A stretch of DNA of 64,000 nt from CAMAXB01 sp964476565 (GCA_964476565.1 CAYZBG010000019.1:4242-68241), one strand, 5' to 3'; positions 33,159 to 41,817 are shown, counted from the first letter of the stretch. Notes: a model not told the origin generated them from the sequence alone. Program-made: numbers and translations.

Positions 33159-34076
33159 ATGAACATGACACGACGTGCTGCCCTGCGGGTCCTGGGAACG
33201 GCGGCGGGCGCTGCGACGGCCGGCGCGTGGGCGGCCTCGGAGCCGGCGCCCTCCGGACTGATGACGCGGCTCATTCCGTCGTCCGGCGAAGGGTTGCCCG
33301 CCATCGGTCTGGGGACCTGGCAAACGTTTGATGTCGGCACCGGCGCCGCGGAGAGGGCCGGAATCTCCGCGGTGCTGTCCGCCTTCGTCGAAGAAGGCGG
33401 ACGCGTGCTCGACTCCTCGCCGATGTATGGGCGTGCGGAAACGGTGGCCGGTGACCTGATGGCGGAACACAGCCTCCGTGACCGGGTGTTTGTGGCGACG
33501 AAAGTTTGGACGACCGGACGTGAAGCCGGTGTGGAGCAAATGGAGCAGTCCTTCCGTCGCCTGCGGGTCGATCGCATCGATCTCCTGCAGGTGCATAATC
33601 TCGTCGATGTGCAGACCCACCTCGCCACGCTGCGTCGTTGGCAGGAAGCCGGTCGGGTGCGATACGTGGGCGTGACGCACTATACGACGGCGGGCCAGGA
33701 CGCGGTGGCGCGTCTGATCGAGCGCGAGAAGGTGGACTTCATTCAGATCAATTACTCCGTGGGCGAGCGCGAGGCGGAGCAGCGTCTCCTGCCGCTGGCC
33801 CGAGACCGCGGCGTGGCCGTGATCGTGAATCGCCCCTTCGCCGGCGGGGATCTGTTCCGGCGCCTGCGGGAGCGGCCGCTGCCGGCGTGGGCGGCGGAGA
33901 TCGACTGTACGAGCTGGGCGCAGCTGCTGCTCAAGTTCGTGATCTCGCATCCGGCGGTGACCTGCGCCATCCCAGCGACCTCCCGGGTCGCGCACCTCCG
34001 CGACAACATGGGCGCCGGGCGCGGGCGGCTGCCCGATGCGGCGATGCGGCAGCGCATCGCCGCGGAGGCGGTCTAA
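33159..34076 (+). CDS. Tat-exported aldo/keto reductase
   Basis: 305 residues, with a GAGG near the ATG and an N-terminal Tat-like signal (MTRRAALRVLGTAAGAATAG). The catalytic tetrad of the aldo/keto reductase barrel is recognisable: Asp and Tyr in LDSSPMYGRAE, Lys in FVATKVWT and His in LLQVHNLVD. NAD(P)-binding residues near AIPATSRVAHLRDNM fit. The protein reduces carbonyls or acts on a sugar; an exported version would need its cofactor bound before Tat transport. Confidence 0.9.
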   Translation: MNMTRRAALRVLGTAAGAATAGAWAASEPAPSGLMTRLIPSSGEGLPAIGLGTWQTFDVGTGAAERAGISAVLSAFVEEGGRVLDSSPMYGRAETVAGDLMAEHSLRDRVFVATKVWTTGREAGVEQMEQSFRRLRVDRIDLLQVHNLVDVQTHLATLRRWQEAGRVRYVGVTHYTTAGQDAVARLIEREKVDFIQINYSVGEREAEQRLLPLARDRGVAVIVNRPFAGGDLFRRLRERPLPAWAAEIDCTSWAQLLLKFVISHPAVTCAIPATSRVAHLRDNMGAGRGRLPDAAMRQRIAAEAV

Positions 34077-34085
34077 GATGCGTCC

Positions 34086-34586
34086 TCAGCGCGCCGCTTC
34101 CCCGACGAAGTCGAGGGCCATCTGGATGTCCACGCGTTGATACGGGGATGCCTCCAGTGGGATCTCCCTGAAACCGAGTTTGCGGTACAACGCGATTGCC
34201 GGACCCAGCTTGGTGTTGCTTTCGAGGAAGACCCGTCGAGCGCCGAGGGCGCGTGCCCGCTCGAGGGCGGCGCGGGCGAGCTTTTCCCCAATGCCGAGAC
34301 CGCGGGCAGCGGGGGCGACCGCCATCTTGGCGAGTTCGAGGCAGCCTTCGCCATGGGGCGCCAAGGCGCATACGCCGACCGGTTCGACTCCGCGCAACGC
34401 GACGAAGATCGCGCCGCCACGGCGGAGAATAAAACGCTCGGGATCGCCGAGCATCTCACGGTCGGTCGCTTCGAGCGTAAAGTGGGTGCGAATCCATTCC
34501 TCGTTGAGCGCCTGAAAGGCATGGGCGTACGCGGGCGTGTAAGCGACGATCCGCACGTCGCCCCCGGTGTGATCGGATGGCTTCAT
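34086..34586 (-). CDS. GNAT-family N-acetyltransferase
   Basis: 166 residues from the ATG at 34586 (MKPSDHTGGDVRIVAYTPAY). The acetyl-CoA binding motif A is AKMAVAPAARGLGIGEKLAR (about 95-114), followed by the motif B region VFLESNTKLGPAIALYRKLG and FREIP. The N-terminus FQALNEEWIRTHFTLEATDR is typical of small GNATs acting on amino or peptide substrates. Substrate not predictable. Convergent with the aldo/keto reductase, 9 bp apart. Confidence 0.9.
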   Translation of the reverse strand: MKPSDHTGGDVRIVAYTPAYAHAFQALNEEWIRTHFTLEATDREMLGDPERFILRRGGAIFVALRGVEPVGVCALAPHGEGCLELAKMAVAPAARGLGIGEKLARAALERARALGARRVFLESNTKLGPAIALYRKLGFREIPLEASPYQRVDIQMALDFVGEAAR

Positions 34587-34684
34587 TCTGTCCAGTCGGC
34601 GCGGGCCCACGATCCCGGTCAAGCCGTGAACCGCCACCGCGCCGCCACAGCCGTGCGACGGAGTGGGCAGTACAGCCAACCGTC

Positions 34685-35977
34685 TCAGGGAGCCGCGTCG
34701 CGCGTGATCACCGTACCGGGCTGAATCGCGCTCCGTCGAAGGTTCTGTTCGAGGGCGTTGAGCCAGCCGCCCACGCCCGCTTGGTAAGTGGGAAGATTGC
34801 CTTCCCCCACAATGGCCGTGATGGCCGCCTTTTTTTCCTGAATGAACGCGAGTTGGGCCGCTCGGCGCTGCTCCGGATCGGTGCCGGCCGCGGCGCCGAT
34901 TTGGCCGAATTCCCGAAACGTGTCTTGTTGCACCTTCGCCAAGCGGTCGCCGGCCTCGGGGGCGAGACCCAGTTGTTTGGCCACGGTGTGGGCATGCACG
35001 TAGTTGGGGTCGCGGCTCTTCTCGTAGGCGGCTCCGCGCTCGGGCCCGAGCTCGGCCTTCACCGCTGCGATGAGTTCCTGCTCCGCCTGGCGTTGCTGGG
35101 CCCGGAATCCCGGATCATTGCGGCGAACCGACGTGAACGCATAGGTTTCATCATAGGCCTTCTGAAGGCGGTGCAGCGTACGAAACTCCTGCTCGGTTGG
35201 TTCCATGAGGGTGAGCGTGCGTCGCAGCGCTGCCGCCGTGGATGATGTGCGCAACTCGAATTCTTCGAACTGCTCGGGCGTCAGCAGCGCCTGCAGATCC
35301 TTGCGGCGCTCCTGATCGAGTAGCGTCAATTTCTCCCGATCGGATGGAAGGAGGACACCGGAGCCGCCCTCCCGGATTTCGCGCGCGAGTTCGCTGTAAT
35401 CCGCCTCAATCGCCTGCAACGACTCCAACGTGGCCGGCGGGAAGTCACCATAGCGCTGGCGCAGGTTGTGGAGGGAATAACGATCGAGACCGTCCAAGGT
35501 GGACGCGTCCGTCCCGGCCAGAGCATCGAGCCGCTCCTTTCGCTCGCGGGCCATGGACCTCATCTCCGTCCGCAGTTTTCCATTTGTTGCCGTGAAGAAT
35601 GTGCTGCCTTTCCAGTACTGGGCCGGGCCGCCTGCTTCCCGCAGGGCCCGGAGGCGCGCTTCATACTCGAGGTCGAGATAATGGGCGATGATACCGCGGA
35701 CGAGATGCGGCGGATAACCTTGCTCCTGCAGGGCAACGGCCAACGCAGCGAGATCCCCGGTGGGCAGGGAACGCCACGGCGGGAAGAGCGATTTGCCCGA
35801 TGTCACTTCGGGCGCGCGTTCGTGGTCAACCCTCTCGCCGCCGCCGACCTGGGCGGACTTTGCGGGCATGTTCAGGCTCGCGGAGTCGGTGCGTGTTGGC
35901 ACGTCGAAGCGACGCCACGCGAGCATGCCATTGGCGACGAGGGAGAGGAGCAGGATGAGGACAATGATCGCTTTCAT
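34685..35977 (-). CDS. membrane-anchored helical protein, paralogue 2 of a tandem pair
   Basis: 430 residues, no recognised family. N-terminal anchor (about 1-20, MKAIIVLILLLSLVANGMLA), a short linker, then an almost all-helical, Glu/Arg/Gln-rich body. Features shared with the next protein are: a Q-x-G-Y/F-P-P motif (LQEQGYPPHLVRGIIAHYLD), ADYSELARE, LLTPEQFEEFELRTSSTAA and EPTEQEFRTLHRLQKAYD, and a C-terminal segment ending near QAGVGGWLNALEQNL. The two are therefore tandem paralogues. Start overlaps the upstream stop (ATGA). Periplasmic location inferred; function unknown. Confidence 0.75.
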   Translation of the reverse strand: MKAIIVLILLLSLVANGMLAWRRFDVPTRTDSASLNMPAKSAQVGGGERVDHERAPEVTSGKSLFPPWRSLPTGDLAALAVALQEQGYPPHLVRGIIAHYLDLEYEARLRALREAGGPAQYWKGSTFFTATNGKLRTEMRSMARERKERLDALAGTDASTLDGLDRYSLHNLRQRYGDFPPATLESLQAIEADYSELAREIREGGSGVLLPSDREKLTLLDQERRKDLQALLTPEQFEEFELRTSSTAAALRRTLTLMEPTEQEFRTLHRLQKAYDETYAFTSVRRNDPGFRAQQRQAEQELIAAVKAELGPERGAAYEKSRDPNYVHAHTVAKQLGLAPEAGDRLAKVQQDTFREFGQIGAAAGTDPEQRRAAQLAFIQEKKAAITAIVGEGNLPTYQAGVGGWLNALEQNLRRSAIQPGTVITRDAAP

Positions 35978-37197
35978 GGCGAGGGCGCGGCGCGCCGTGG
36001 AGAGGTTAAGCTGACCAGCCAGTTGCCGGCGCTTTCGGTATAAGCTTGGTAACCTTCGGCGCCCAGCGTTTGGGTCAGGCGATCCGTGGTGGAGCGGGCA
36101 AGGGCGGCGATCCGGGCGTTGCGCTCGTTGGACGGAAGCGTCTCATCGCGGCGGATCTGCGCGACGGTCGTTTGTGTTTCCGCCTGGACGGACATGACCT
36201 CGCGCGCCGCATCAAGCGGAAGACCGAGCCGCTGGGTGAGTCGAATCACCGAGTTGTTGGCTGGCGTCGTCGCGAACTCGAAATCAGCCAGGCGCTCTGC
36301 ACTGATCGTTCCGCTGAGCCGCTTGATCAACGTGTCCCGTTCTTGATCTTGCAGCGTCATGGAGAGGGCTTCGAGGGGGTTGGCGTAACGGCCTTCCGCT
36401 TGGTCGATGGCGTACTGGACCTGGAAGATGGCGCGATATTCCTCCTCGGAGGGATTGAATCCGCGCAGCTGAAACTGGAGCCGACGCGCGGTGCGACTCG
36501 TGCGCAGGTCATACTCAAACAGTTCTTCGGGCGTGAGCAGCGTCGCAATGTCGGCGCGCTGCTCGGCGTGGAGCAGGCGCAGCTTTTCCTGCGCTTCCGC
36601 ACTCGAGGTGGATGAACTGCCTCTGCCCTGCAACTCCCTATGGAGTTCACTGTAGTCCGTCTGGATCCGGTGAAGCATCGCGATTTTCTCCTTGGGCATC
36701 GGTCCCCATTGTTGTTGCAGCGATGCCACCATGCTTTCGCCCAACTCGGCCTCCGGCCCGAGGAGATCAAGCAGACGGGCGCGCAGTTCCTTGCTCAACG
36801 CGTTCATCGCGTTCGCCGTCTCCGGATCATTTGAGTTGGTCCCAAGAGACATCGAGCCGGTTTGCCAGAAAGGCGTCAGGCCGGCTTGGGTGAGCACGGC
36901 TGCCTGACGAAGATTGTGGTCGTGGTGCAGCTGTGCGCGGATCGCTGCGCGCACGATTTCGGGTGGGAAGCCGGCCGATTCGAGCTGGGCCTTCAACGTG
37001 GCGCCGTCCGTCTGGGAGGATGCGAAGAACGCGGTGACCTCCGCTCGTGAATCGTTGGACCGGGCGAGGGTATTGGGATCGGATTTGGCGTGCGCCGCAA
37101 CCGAATCGGACGCGGTCTTGCCTGCAGGTCCGGGCAGAAGCAGGAATGCCGCATTCGTGGCGAGCGAACCGATCAGCAGAACGACGAGGATCTTCAT
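35974..37197 (-). CDS. membrane-anchored helical protein, paralogue 1 of a tandem pair
   Basis: 407 residues from the ATG at 37197 (MKILVVLLIGSLATNAAFLL anchor); the longer frame upstream is unconserved. Body motifs parallel the neighbour at 34685: ESAGFPPEIVRAAIRAQLHH, QTDYSELHRELQG, LLTPEELFEYDLRTSRTARR, NPSEEEYRAIFQVQYAIDQA and a C-terminal YQAYTESAGNWLVSL. No enzyme motif, Cys pairs or metal site are visible. Predicted extracytoplasmic helical rod. The conserved LLTPE(E/Q) element recalls LTxxQ repeats, but the overall sequence is not recognisable as Spy/CpxP. Function unknown. Confidence 0.75.
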   Translation of the reverse strand: MKILVVLLIGSLATNAAFLLLPGPAGKTASDSVAAHAKSDPNTLARSNDSRAEVTAFFASSQTDGATLKAQLESAGFPPEIVRAAIRAQLHHDHNLRQAAVLTQAGLTPFWQTGSMSLGTNSNDPETANAMNALSKELRARLLDLLGPEAELGESMVASLQQQWGPMPKEKIAMLHRIQTDYSELHRELQGRGSSSTSSAEAQEKLRLLHAEQRADIATLLTPEELFEYDLRTSRTARRLQFQLRGFNPSEEEYRAIFQVQYAIDQAEGRYANPLEALSMTLQDQERDTLIKRLSGTISAERLADFEFATTPANNSVIRLTQRLGLPLDAAREVMSVQAETQTTVAQIRRDETLPSNERNARIAALARSTTDRLTQTLGAEGYQAYTESAGNWLVSLTSPRRAAPSP

Positions 37198-37423
37198 GGG
37201 GGCAGGGGAGGACCGCCGAGACGCAGGGTGCCTCGCGGCGATCCGCGGGACCGAAGGAGGGTGCGACATAAAGGCAATCAGTGCAAGGCAACTGAATGAG
37301 CCTGGCGACGGACGTGCGCGGGTGGGCCTCAGGCCGATGTGCGCGGTTGCCCTCCGTGGGGAATTGGACCTTCCTCGACCCCGCGGCGTGTCACTCCTGG
37401 CGCCGGCCTTACCACCCTTCACT

Positions 37424-38677
37424 ATGAAGAGCCGTCGTGATTTTCTGCGTTTATCGTCTGCGGGCGCCGTCTTTGGACTCGCTGCTCCCGCCTCGTTTGT
37501 GCCCCGGGTCGGGGCCGCCGCTGTCCCGTCGACGCCCGACCGCGAACGGTGGTGTGCGTGGGCGCGGCGCATCGCCGAGCCGGTGCTCACCCATCTTGCT
37601 GCCCGGACCTTGAAGGCGTCCATGCCGGTCGAATCGCACCGCAACGCGCGCGACCGGCCGCGTTTCACCTACCTCGAGGCGTTTGGTCGCACGCTCGCCG
37701 GCCTCGCACCGTGGCTGGAATTGGCGGATGACGGCAGTGGCGAAGGGCGGGAGCGCGCCCGCTGGGCCGAGCTGGCCCGGCAGGGCATCGACGCGGCCAC
37801 CGACCCGGCCTCACCTGATTTCATGAACTTCTCCCAGGGGGCACAGCCGCTGGTCGATGCTGCCTTCCTCGCCCAGGCGATGCTGCGCGCACCGGGCGAA
37901 CTATGGCGCAAACTCGAACCGCGGGTGCAGCGCCAGGTCGTGGCGGCCCTGATTTCGTCACGTCCCATCCGGCCCGGTGAGAACAACTGGAAGCTGTTCG
38001 CCTCGGAGATTGAAGTTTTCCTCCACGTCATCGGCGAGCGAAGGGATGACGCCCGCTTGTGGGAGGCCCTGACCAAACACCGCGACTGGTACGTCGGCGA
38101 CGGCACCTACGGCGACGGCCCTGAGTTCCACTGGGACTACTACAATTCCTTCGTCATCCAACCCATGCTGCTCGACGCACTCGACGTGGTGCACGCCGAG
38201 TCGCCGGAGTGGACGGCGTTCCACGGCAAAGTCCGCACTCGCCTCACCCGTTGGGCGCAGGTGCAGGAGCGGATGATCGCCCCGGATGGATCGTTCCCTG
38301 CGATCGGCCGGTCCCTCGCGTATCGGTGTGGCGCCTTCCAAGGCCTCGCCCTTGCGGCGCAGCGTGAGCTGTTGCCAGCCAACGTGAGCCCGGCCATGGC
38401 CCGGGTGGGCTTGACGCGCGTGATTGATCGGACCCTCGGTGCGGAGAACACCTTCGACGCCCAAGGTTGGCTGCGCATCGGGCTCGCCGGACATCAACCT
38501 TCGGTGGGCGAAACCTACATCTCGACGGGCAGCCTCTATCTCTGCAGCACCGCGTTTCTTCCTCTTGGCCTGCCCGCTAGTCATGCGTTCTGGTCCGCGC
38601 CGGCAGAGCCCTCCACGTGGGAAAAGGCCTGGTCCGGTCAGGACGTGCCGATCGACCGCGCCCTCAAGGAAAGCTGA
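37424..38677 (+). CDS. Tat-exported DUF2264 protein
   Basis: 417 residues from the ATG at 37424, beginning with a Tat signal (KSRRDFLRLSSAGAVFGLAA). The body matches DUF2264-type alpha/alpha-barrel proteins: RPRFTYLEAFGRTLAGLAPW, NNWKLFASEIEVFL, HRDWYVGDGTYGDGPEFHWD, YYNSFVIQPMLLDAL and FPAIGRSLAYRCGAFQ. Such (alpha/alpha)6 proteins sit in polysaccharide-use loci and are thought to be glycan lyases or hydrolases, without a proven reaction. Divergent from the tandem helical proteins; converges on tRNA-Asn. Confidence 0.85.
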   Translation: MKSRRDFLRLSSAGAVFGLAAPASFVPRVGAAAVPSTPDRERWCAWARRIAEPVLTHLAARTLKASMPVESHRNARDRPRFTYLEAFGRTLAGLAPWLELADDGSGEGRERARWAELARQGIDAATDPASPDFMNFSQGAQPLVDAAFLAQAMLRAPGELWRKLEPRVQRQVVAALISSRPIRPGENNWKLFASEIEVFLHVIGERRDDARLWEALTKHRDWYVGDGTYGDGPEFHWDYYNSFVIQPMLLDALDVVHAESPEWTAFHGKVRTRLTRWAQVQERMIAPDGSFPAIGRSLAYRCGAFQGLALAAQRELLPANVSPAMARVGLTRVIDRTLGAENTFDAQGWLRIGLAGHQPSVGETYISTGSLYLCSTAFLPLGLPASHAFWSAPAEPSTWEKAWSGQDVPIDRALKES

Positions 38678-38766
38678 GCGCAGCCGGAGATCGACTCGGC
38701 CGAAATGCGTGGATTGCGCGACCGGCCAGACGAGACCTCCGGCGAACTCCTGATCCGGAAATGGAG

Positions 38767-38796
38767 AAGCCCAACAACGCGTAAGTTGTTGGGCTT
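38767..38796. terminator. perfect 12-bp hairpin between DUF2264 gene and tRNA-Asn
   Basis: AAGCCCAACAAC, loop GCGTAA, GTTGTTGGGCTT. It begins 2 nt after the tRNA CCA on the minus strand and lies 89 bp after the stop of the plus-strand gene, so it may terminate both. Confidence 0.75.
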
Positions 38797-38798
38797 CA

Positions 38799-38873
38799 TG
38801 GCTGCCCGGGTAGGGATCGAACCTACGACCAAGTGATTAACAGTCACCTGCTCTGCCACTGAGCTACCGGGCA
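38799..38873 (-). tRNA. tRNA-Asn(GTT)
   Basis: Full cloverleaf on the minus strand: acceptor TGCCCGG with CCGGGCA, D-arm AGCTCAGTGGCAGAGC, anticodon loop CTGTTAA with GTT at 34-36, T-loop GGTTCGATCC, discriminator G and encoded CCA (38799-38801). Confidence 0.97.
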
Positions 38874-38920
38874 ACGTGGCTCTCGGAAGAGGGGTGGAAA
38901 AACAGGCTGCGGCGCACCGT

Positions 38921-38926
38921 TGTCAA
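38921..38926 (-). promoter_or_regulatory. possible -35 element of tRNA-Asn
   Basis: A perfect TTGACA on the minus strand, 48 nt upstream of the tRNA 5-prime end. The -10 at the expected 17-nt distance is poor (GTTTTT), so this is tentative. Confidence 0.3.
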
Positions 38927-39064
38927 CGACTCTTTTTCCGAACCGGGCACAAAACGCGACGACGGTCAAAGATTTGGTTGCCTTGCTCAGGGCGATCCTA
39001 TCTCGTCCTCCTCTTTTCCATTACGCCTGCCTCCAATTCCGGAGCGACAGGGGGAACGAAAACC

Positions 39065-39811
39065 ATGAAGAATAACCTCAGTCTCACTGTCGCACCTCGC
39101 GCCCAAACCGGCCGTTCGGCCTCCCGCCGCCTGCGCAAGGTCAATCAGATCCCGGCGATCCTTTACGGAAAGCACTCGAGCCCGGAGAAGCTCGCGGTCG
39201 ACGCGCCGGAATTCACCCGCCTGTTGAAAGCGGTGGCCGGTCGCTCGCTGATCATCGAGCTCGCCCGCAAGGACAAGGCGGAAAAGGCCCTGTCGTTCCT
39301 GCAGGAAGTGCAGCGTGATCCGATTTCCGACCGTTTCCTTCACGTTGACCTCCAAGAGGTGAAGGCGGACGAAAAGTTCGAGATCCGCGTTCCCGTTCAG
39401 ATTCTGGGCGAGGCTTACGGTGTGAAGCAGCAGAACGGCGTGTTGGAGATTTCGACGCCGCAGGTGCGTATCCGCTGCCTGCCGAAGGATCTGCCTGAGT
39501 TCATCGCGGTCGATGTCGCCGAGCTGAAGGTGGGCGAGACCATCAAGGTCAGCCAGCTCAAGGCAGTTGCGGGCGTAGAATTTCGTGACACCCCGGGCCA
39601 GCCGGTCGTGTCGTGCGTCGAGGTGGCCGAAGAAGTGGTCGAGACCCCGGCAGCGACGCCTGCCGCCGGTGCTGCGGCTCCCGCTGCCGGTGCCGCCGCT
39701 CCTGCCGCTGGTGCCGCGGCTCCTGCCGCCGGTGCCGCCGCCCCCGCGGGCGACAAGAAAGCCGCCGCTGCCGCCCCGGCCAAGCCTGCCGCCGCGCCGG
39801 CCAAGAAGTAA
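39065..39811 (+). CDS. rplY: 50S ribosomal protein L25/general stress protein Ctc
   Basis: 248 residues from the ATG at 39065 (GGGGGAAC lies upstream). The N-terminal 5S-rRNA-binding domain (RSASRRLRKVNQIPAILYGK, FLQEVQRDPISDRFLHVDLQ) is followed by the beta-rich TL5/Ctc domain (FEIRVPVQILGEAYGVKQQN, VRIRCLPKDLPEFIAVDV). The last 50 residues are an Ala/Pro/Lys tail with four copies of PAAGAAA, longer than in most L25 proteins. First gene of a translation/replication operon leading to pth. Confidence 0.95.
   Translation: MKNNLSLTVAPRAQTGRSASRRLRKVNQIPAILYGKHSSPEKLAVDAPEFTRLLKAVAGRSLIIELARKDKAEKALSFLQEVQRDPISDRFLHVDLQEVKADEKFEIRVPVQILGEAYGVKQQNGVLEISTPQVRIRCLPKDLPEFIAVDVAELKVGETIKVSQLKAVAGVEFRDTPGQPVVSCVEVAEEVVETPAATPAAGAAAPAAGAAAPAAGAAAPAAGAAAPAGDKKAAAAAPAKPAAAPAKK
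39659..39742 (+). repeat. four tandem 21-bp units in the rplY tail
   Basis: Four successive units encode PAAGAAA with synonymous differences between copies, so the repeat is kept at protein level rather than by recent slippage. Confidence 0.85.
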
Positions 39812-39871
39812 CCGTTTCCGCGCCGGCCCGTCGCTTGACCGTGACGGGCCGCGACGCTTGTTCTTTGAGTC

Positions 39872-40471
39872 ATGTCCATCTCGCTCGTTGCCGGTCTCGG
39901 CAACCCGGGCCGCGCCTACGCCGCCACTCGACACAACATCGGGTGGCGGGTCGTGGAGGCCTTCGCATCCCGCCAAGGGCTCAGCTGGAAAACCCAGCCA
40001 CAGTTTGAGGCGGAGACGACGCGTTGGGACGCTGCGCCGGGTCGGACCGTCTACTTCGTCAAGCCGCTCACATACATGAACGAAAGCGGGCGCGCTGTGC
40101 GGTCCTTGTGCTCCTATTACAAGATTCCGTCCGCGGGCGTCATTGCGGTCTACGACGATCTCAACCTCGATCTGGGGCGGATCAAGATTTCCGTCCGCGG
40201 CAGCGCCGGAGGCCACAATGGCGTCTCCAGCCTGCTCACCCACGTCGGCGATGATTTCATCCGCTATCGCATCGGCATTGGCCCCAAGCAACCGCCGGAG
40301 ATGGACCTCAAGGACTTCGTCCTCGGCCCGTTCACTGCAGATCAATCCCAACACCTTTCCTCTCTTTTCGAATCCCTCGTCTCCGGTCTCGGCGTGCTCC
40401 TTGAACAAGGACCCGACCAGGCCATGAATCTCCTCAACCGCAGAGCCAAAAATGAACCCGAACAAACGTAA
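39872..40471 (+). CDS. pth: peptidyl-tRNA hydrolase
   Basis: 199 residues. Active-site elements are in place: GLGNPGRAYAATRHNIGWRV (Asn and catalytic His), KPLTYMNESGRAV (substrate Asn), VYDDLNLDLGRIKI (Asp) and GSAGGHNGVSSLL. The enzyme releases tRNA from peptidyl-tRNAs that drop off ribosomes. The gene lies 60 bp after rplY (a common pairing), and its end overlaps the start of rpsF by 20 bp. Confidence 0.97.
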   Translation: MSISLVAGLGNPGRAYAATRHNIGWRVVEAFASRQGLSWKTQPQFEAETTRWDAAPGRTVYFVKPLTYMNESGRAVRSLCSYYKIPSAGVIAVYDDLNLDLGRIKISVRGSAGGHNGVSSLLTHVGDDFIRYRIGIGPKQPPEMDLKDFVLGPFTADQSQHLSSLFESLVSGLGVLLEQGPDQAMNLLNRRAKNEPEQT

Positions 40472-40745
40472 TTACCGCGCGACCTTCATCCTCGATAGCC
40501 GCGGGTCCGATTCGATCGATCAGATCATCGACGGTGTGAAGAACGAGATCGTCGCCGTCCAGGGCGAGGTCTCCTCCGTCGAGAACCTCGGCAAGAAGGA
40601 TTTCGCCCGGGTCACCAACCCGAAGCTGACCGGCGGCATCTACGTGCAGGTGGCCTTCAGCGCCCCGGCGGACGGCCCGACCCAGCTGCGCGAGCGGCTC
40701 CGCCTCAACCAGCACGTTTACCGCACGTTCGTCGAGTCCGTCTGA
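40452..40745 (+). CDS. rpsF: 30S ribosomal protein S6
   Basis: 97 residues, MNPNKRNYRATFILDSRGSD through GGIYVQVAFSAPADGPTQLR to NQHVYRTFVESV. The betaalphabeta fold and length match bacterial S6, which binds S18 in the small-subunit platform. It starts inside the last 20 bp of pth and is followed by ssb after 16 bp. In most bacteria rpsR (S18) is in this operon; it is not here. Confidence 0.93.
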   Translation: MNPNKRNYRATFILDSRGSDSIDQIIDGVKNEIVAVQGEVSSVENLGKKDFARVTNPKLTGGIYVQVAFSAPADGPTQLRERLRLNQHVYRTFVESV

Positions 40746-40761
40746 GGCCGTATTCCCCGCC

Positions 40762-41247
40762 ATGGCCTCCCTCAACAAAGTGTTCCTCATGGGCAACCTG
40801 ACGCGGGATCCGGAACTCCGGGTCACGCCGAAGGGCACGCCGATCTGCCAGTTTGGCCTGGCCGTGAACCGCCAGTTCAAGGATGACTCCGGTCAGACCC
40901 GCGATGAGACCACCTTTGTGGACATCGAGGCGTGGGGCCGGCAGGGAGAGACCATTTCGAAGTATTGCACCAAGGGTCGTCCGCTCTTCGTCGAAGGCCG
41001 GCTCAAGCTCGATACGTGGGACGACAAGGCGACCGGCCAAAAGCGCAGCAAGATGCGCATCGTGCTGGAAAACTTCCAGTTCCTCGGCGGCCGCGAAGGC
41101 GGTGGCGCAGGGGGCGGGGGTGGCGCCGCCAGCCCGGCGGCAGACGAGGCCGCCGAACCCACCTACGATCGCACCTCGCCGCCCGCGCGCAGCGCGCCCA
41201 AGCCTGCCGCACCGTCGGACAACATCGACGAAGATATTCCGTTCTAA
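40762..41247 (+). CDS. ssb: single-stranded DNA-binding protein
   Basis: 161 residues. OB fold over about 1-108 (NKVFLMGNLTRDPELRVTPK, CQFGLAVNRQF, TTFVDIEAWGRQGETISKYC, FVEGRLKLDTWDDK), a Gly/Ala/Pro-rich disordered linker (about 112-150) and the acidic protein-docking tip DEDIPF at the very end. Binds ssDNA and recruits replication and repair enzymes. Lies between rpsF and rplI as in many bacterial S6 operons. Confidence 0.96.
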   Translation: MASLNKVFLMGNLTRDPELRVTPKGTPICQFGLAVNRQFKDDSGQTRDETTFVDIEAWGRQGETISKYCTKGRPLFVEGRLKLDTWDDKATGQKRSKMRIVLENFQFLGGREGGGAGGGGGAASPAADEAAEPTYDRTSPPARSAPKPAAPSDNIDEDIPF

Positions 41248-41306
41248 CTCACCGGCAGCCGATTCTGGCCCGCCTCCCTTTCAACCTACCAACTCCTCCG
41301 TCCATC

Positions 41307-41795
41307 ATGGCACACACTGAAGTTCTCCTCCTCAAACCCGTCGAAGGTCTCGGCGGCGAAGGCGACCAGGTCAAGGTCCGCGCCGGCTACGCCCGCAACT
41401 ACCTCCTGCCGCAGGCCTACGCCGCGCCCCTCACCAAGGCCAACAAGAAACAGGTCGAGGCGCTGCGCAAGCGCCGCGCCGAGCGCGAGGCGGCCGAGTT
41501 CTCGGGCGCCCAGGAGCTTGCCCGCAAGCTGGAGAAGGCCTCCCTGGCCTTTGCGGTGAAGACCGGCGAGGGCGGCAAGATGTTCGGTGCGATCACCTCC
41601 GCCGACCTGCACGCCAAGCTCGTGGAGAGCGGCATCGACCTCGATCGGAAGAAGATTCACCTCTTCAACCCGGTCAAGACCCTCGGCAAGCACGAGGTGA
41701 AGATCAAGCTGCACCCCGAGGTCACGATCGACCTGTCCTTCGACGTGGTGTCCGAGAACCCGATCGTCGAGGCCGCCGCCGAGACGAAGAAGTAA
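41307..41795 (+). CDS. rplI: 50S ribosomal protein L9
   Basis: 162 residues from the ATG at 41307. The N-terminal rRNA-binding domain (AHTEVLLLKPVEGLGGEGDQ, VKVRAGYARNYLLPQAYA) is joined by a long helix (KKQVEALRKRRAEREAAE) to the C-terminal domain (GKMFGAITSADLHAKLVESG). Followed by a very strong terminator, so the rplY/pth/rpsF/ssb/rplI unit ends here. Confidence 0.96.
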   Translation: MAHTEVLLLKPVEGLGGEGDQVKVRAGYARNYLLPQAYAAPLTKANKKQVEALRKRRAEREAAEFSGAQELARKLEKASLAFAVKTGEGGKMFGAITSADLHAKLVESGIDLDRKKIHLFNPVKTLGKHEVKIKLHPEVTIDLSFDVVSENPIVEAAAETKK

Positions 41796-41817
41796 TCCTT
41801 GGGGCCAGCCCCGATCC

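Noticed and set aside
39659..39742. short tandem repeats resembling an array
   Set aside because: They are in-frame codons for an Ala/Pro tail of L25, without spacers; not a CRISPR array.
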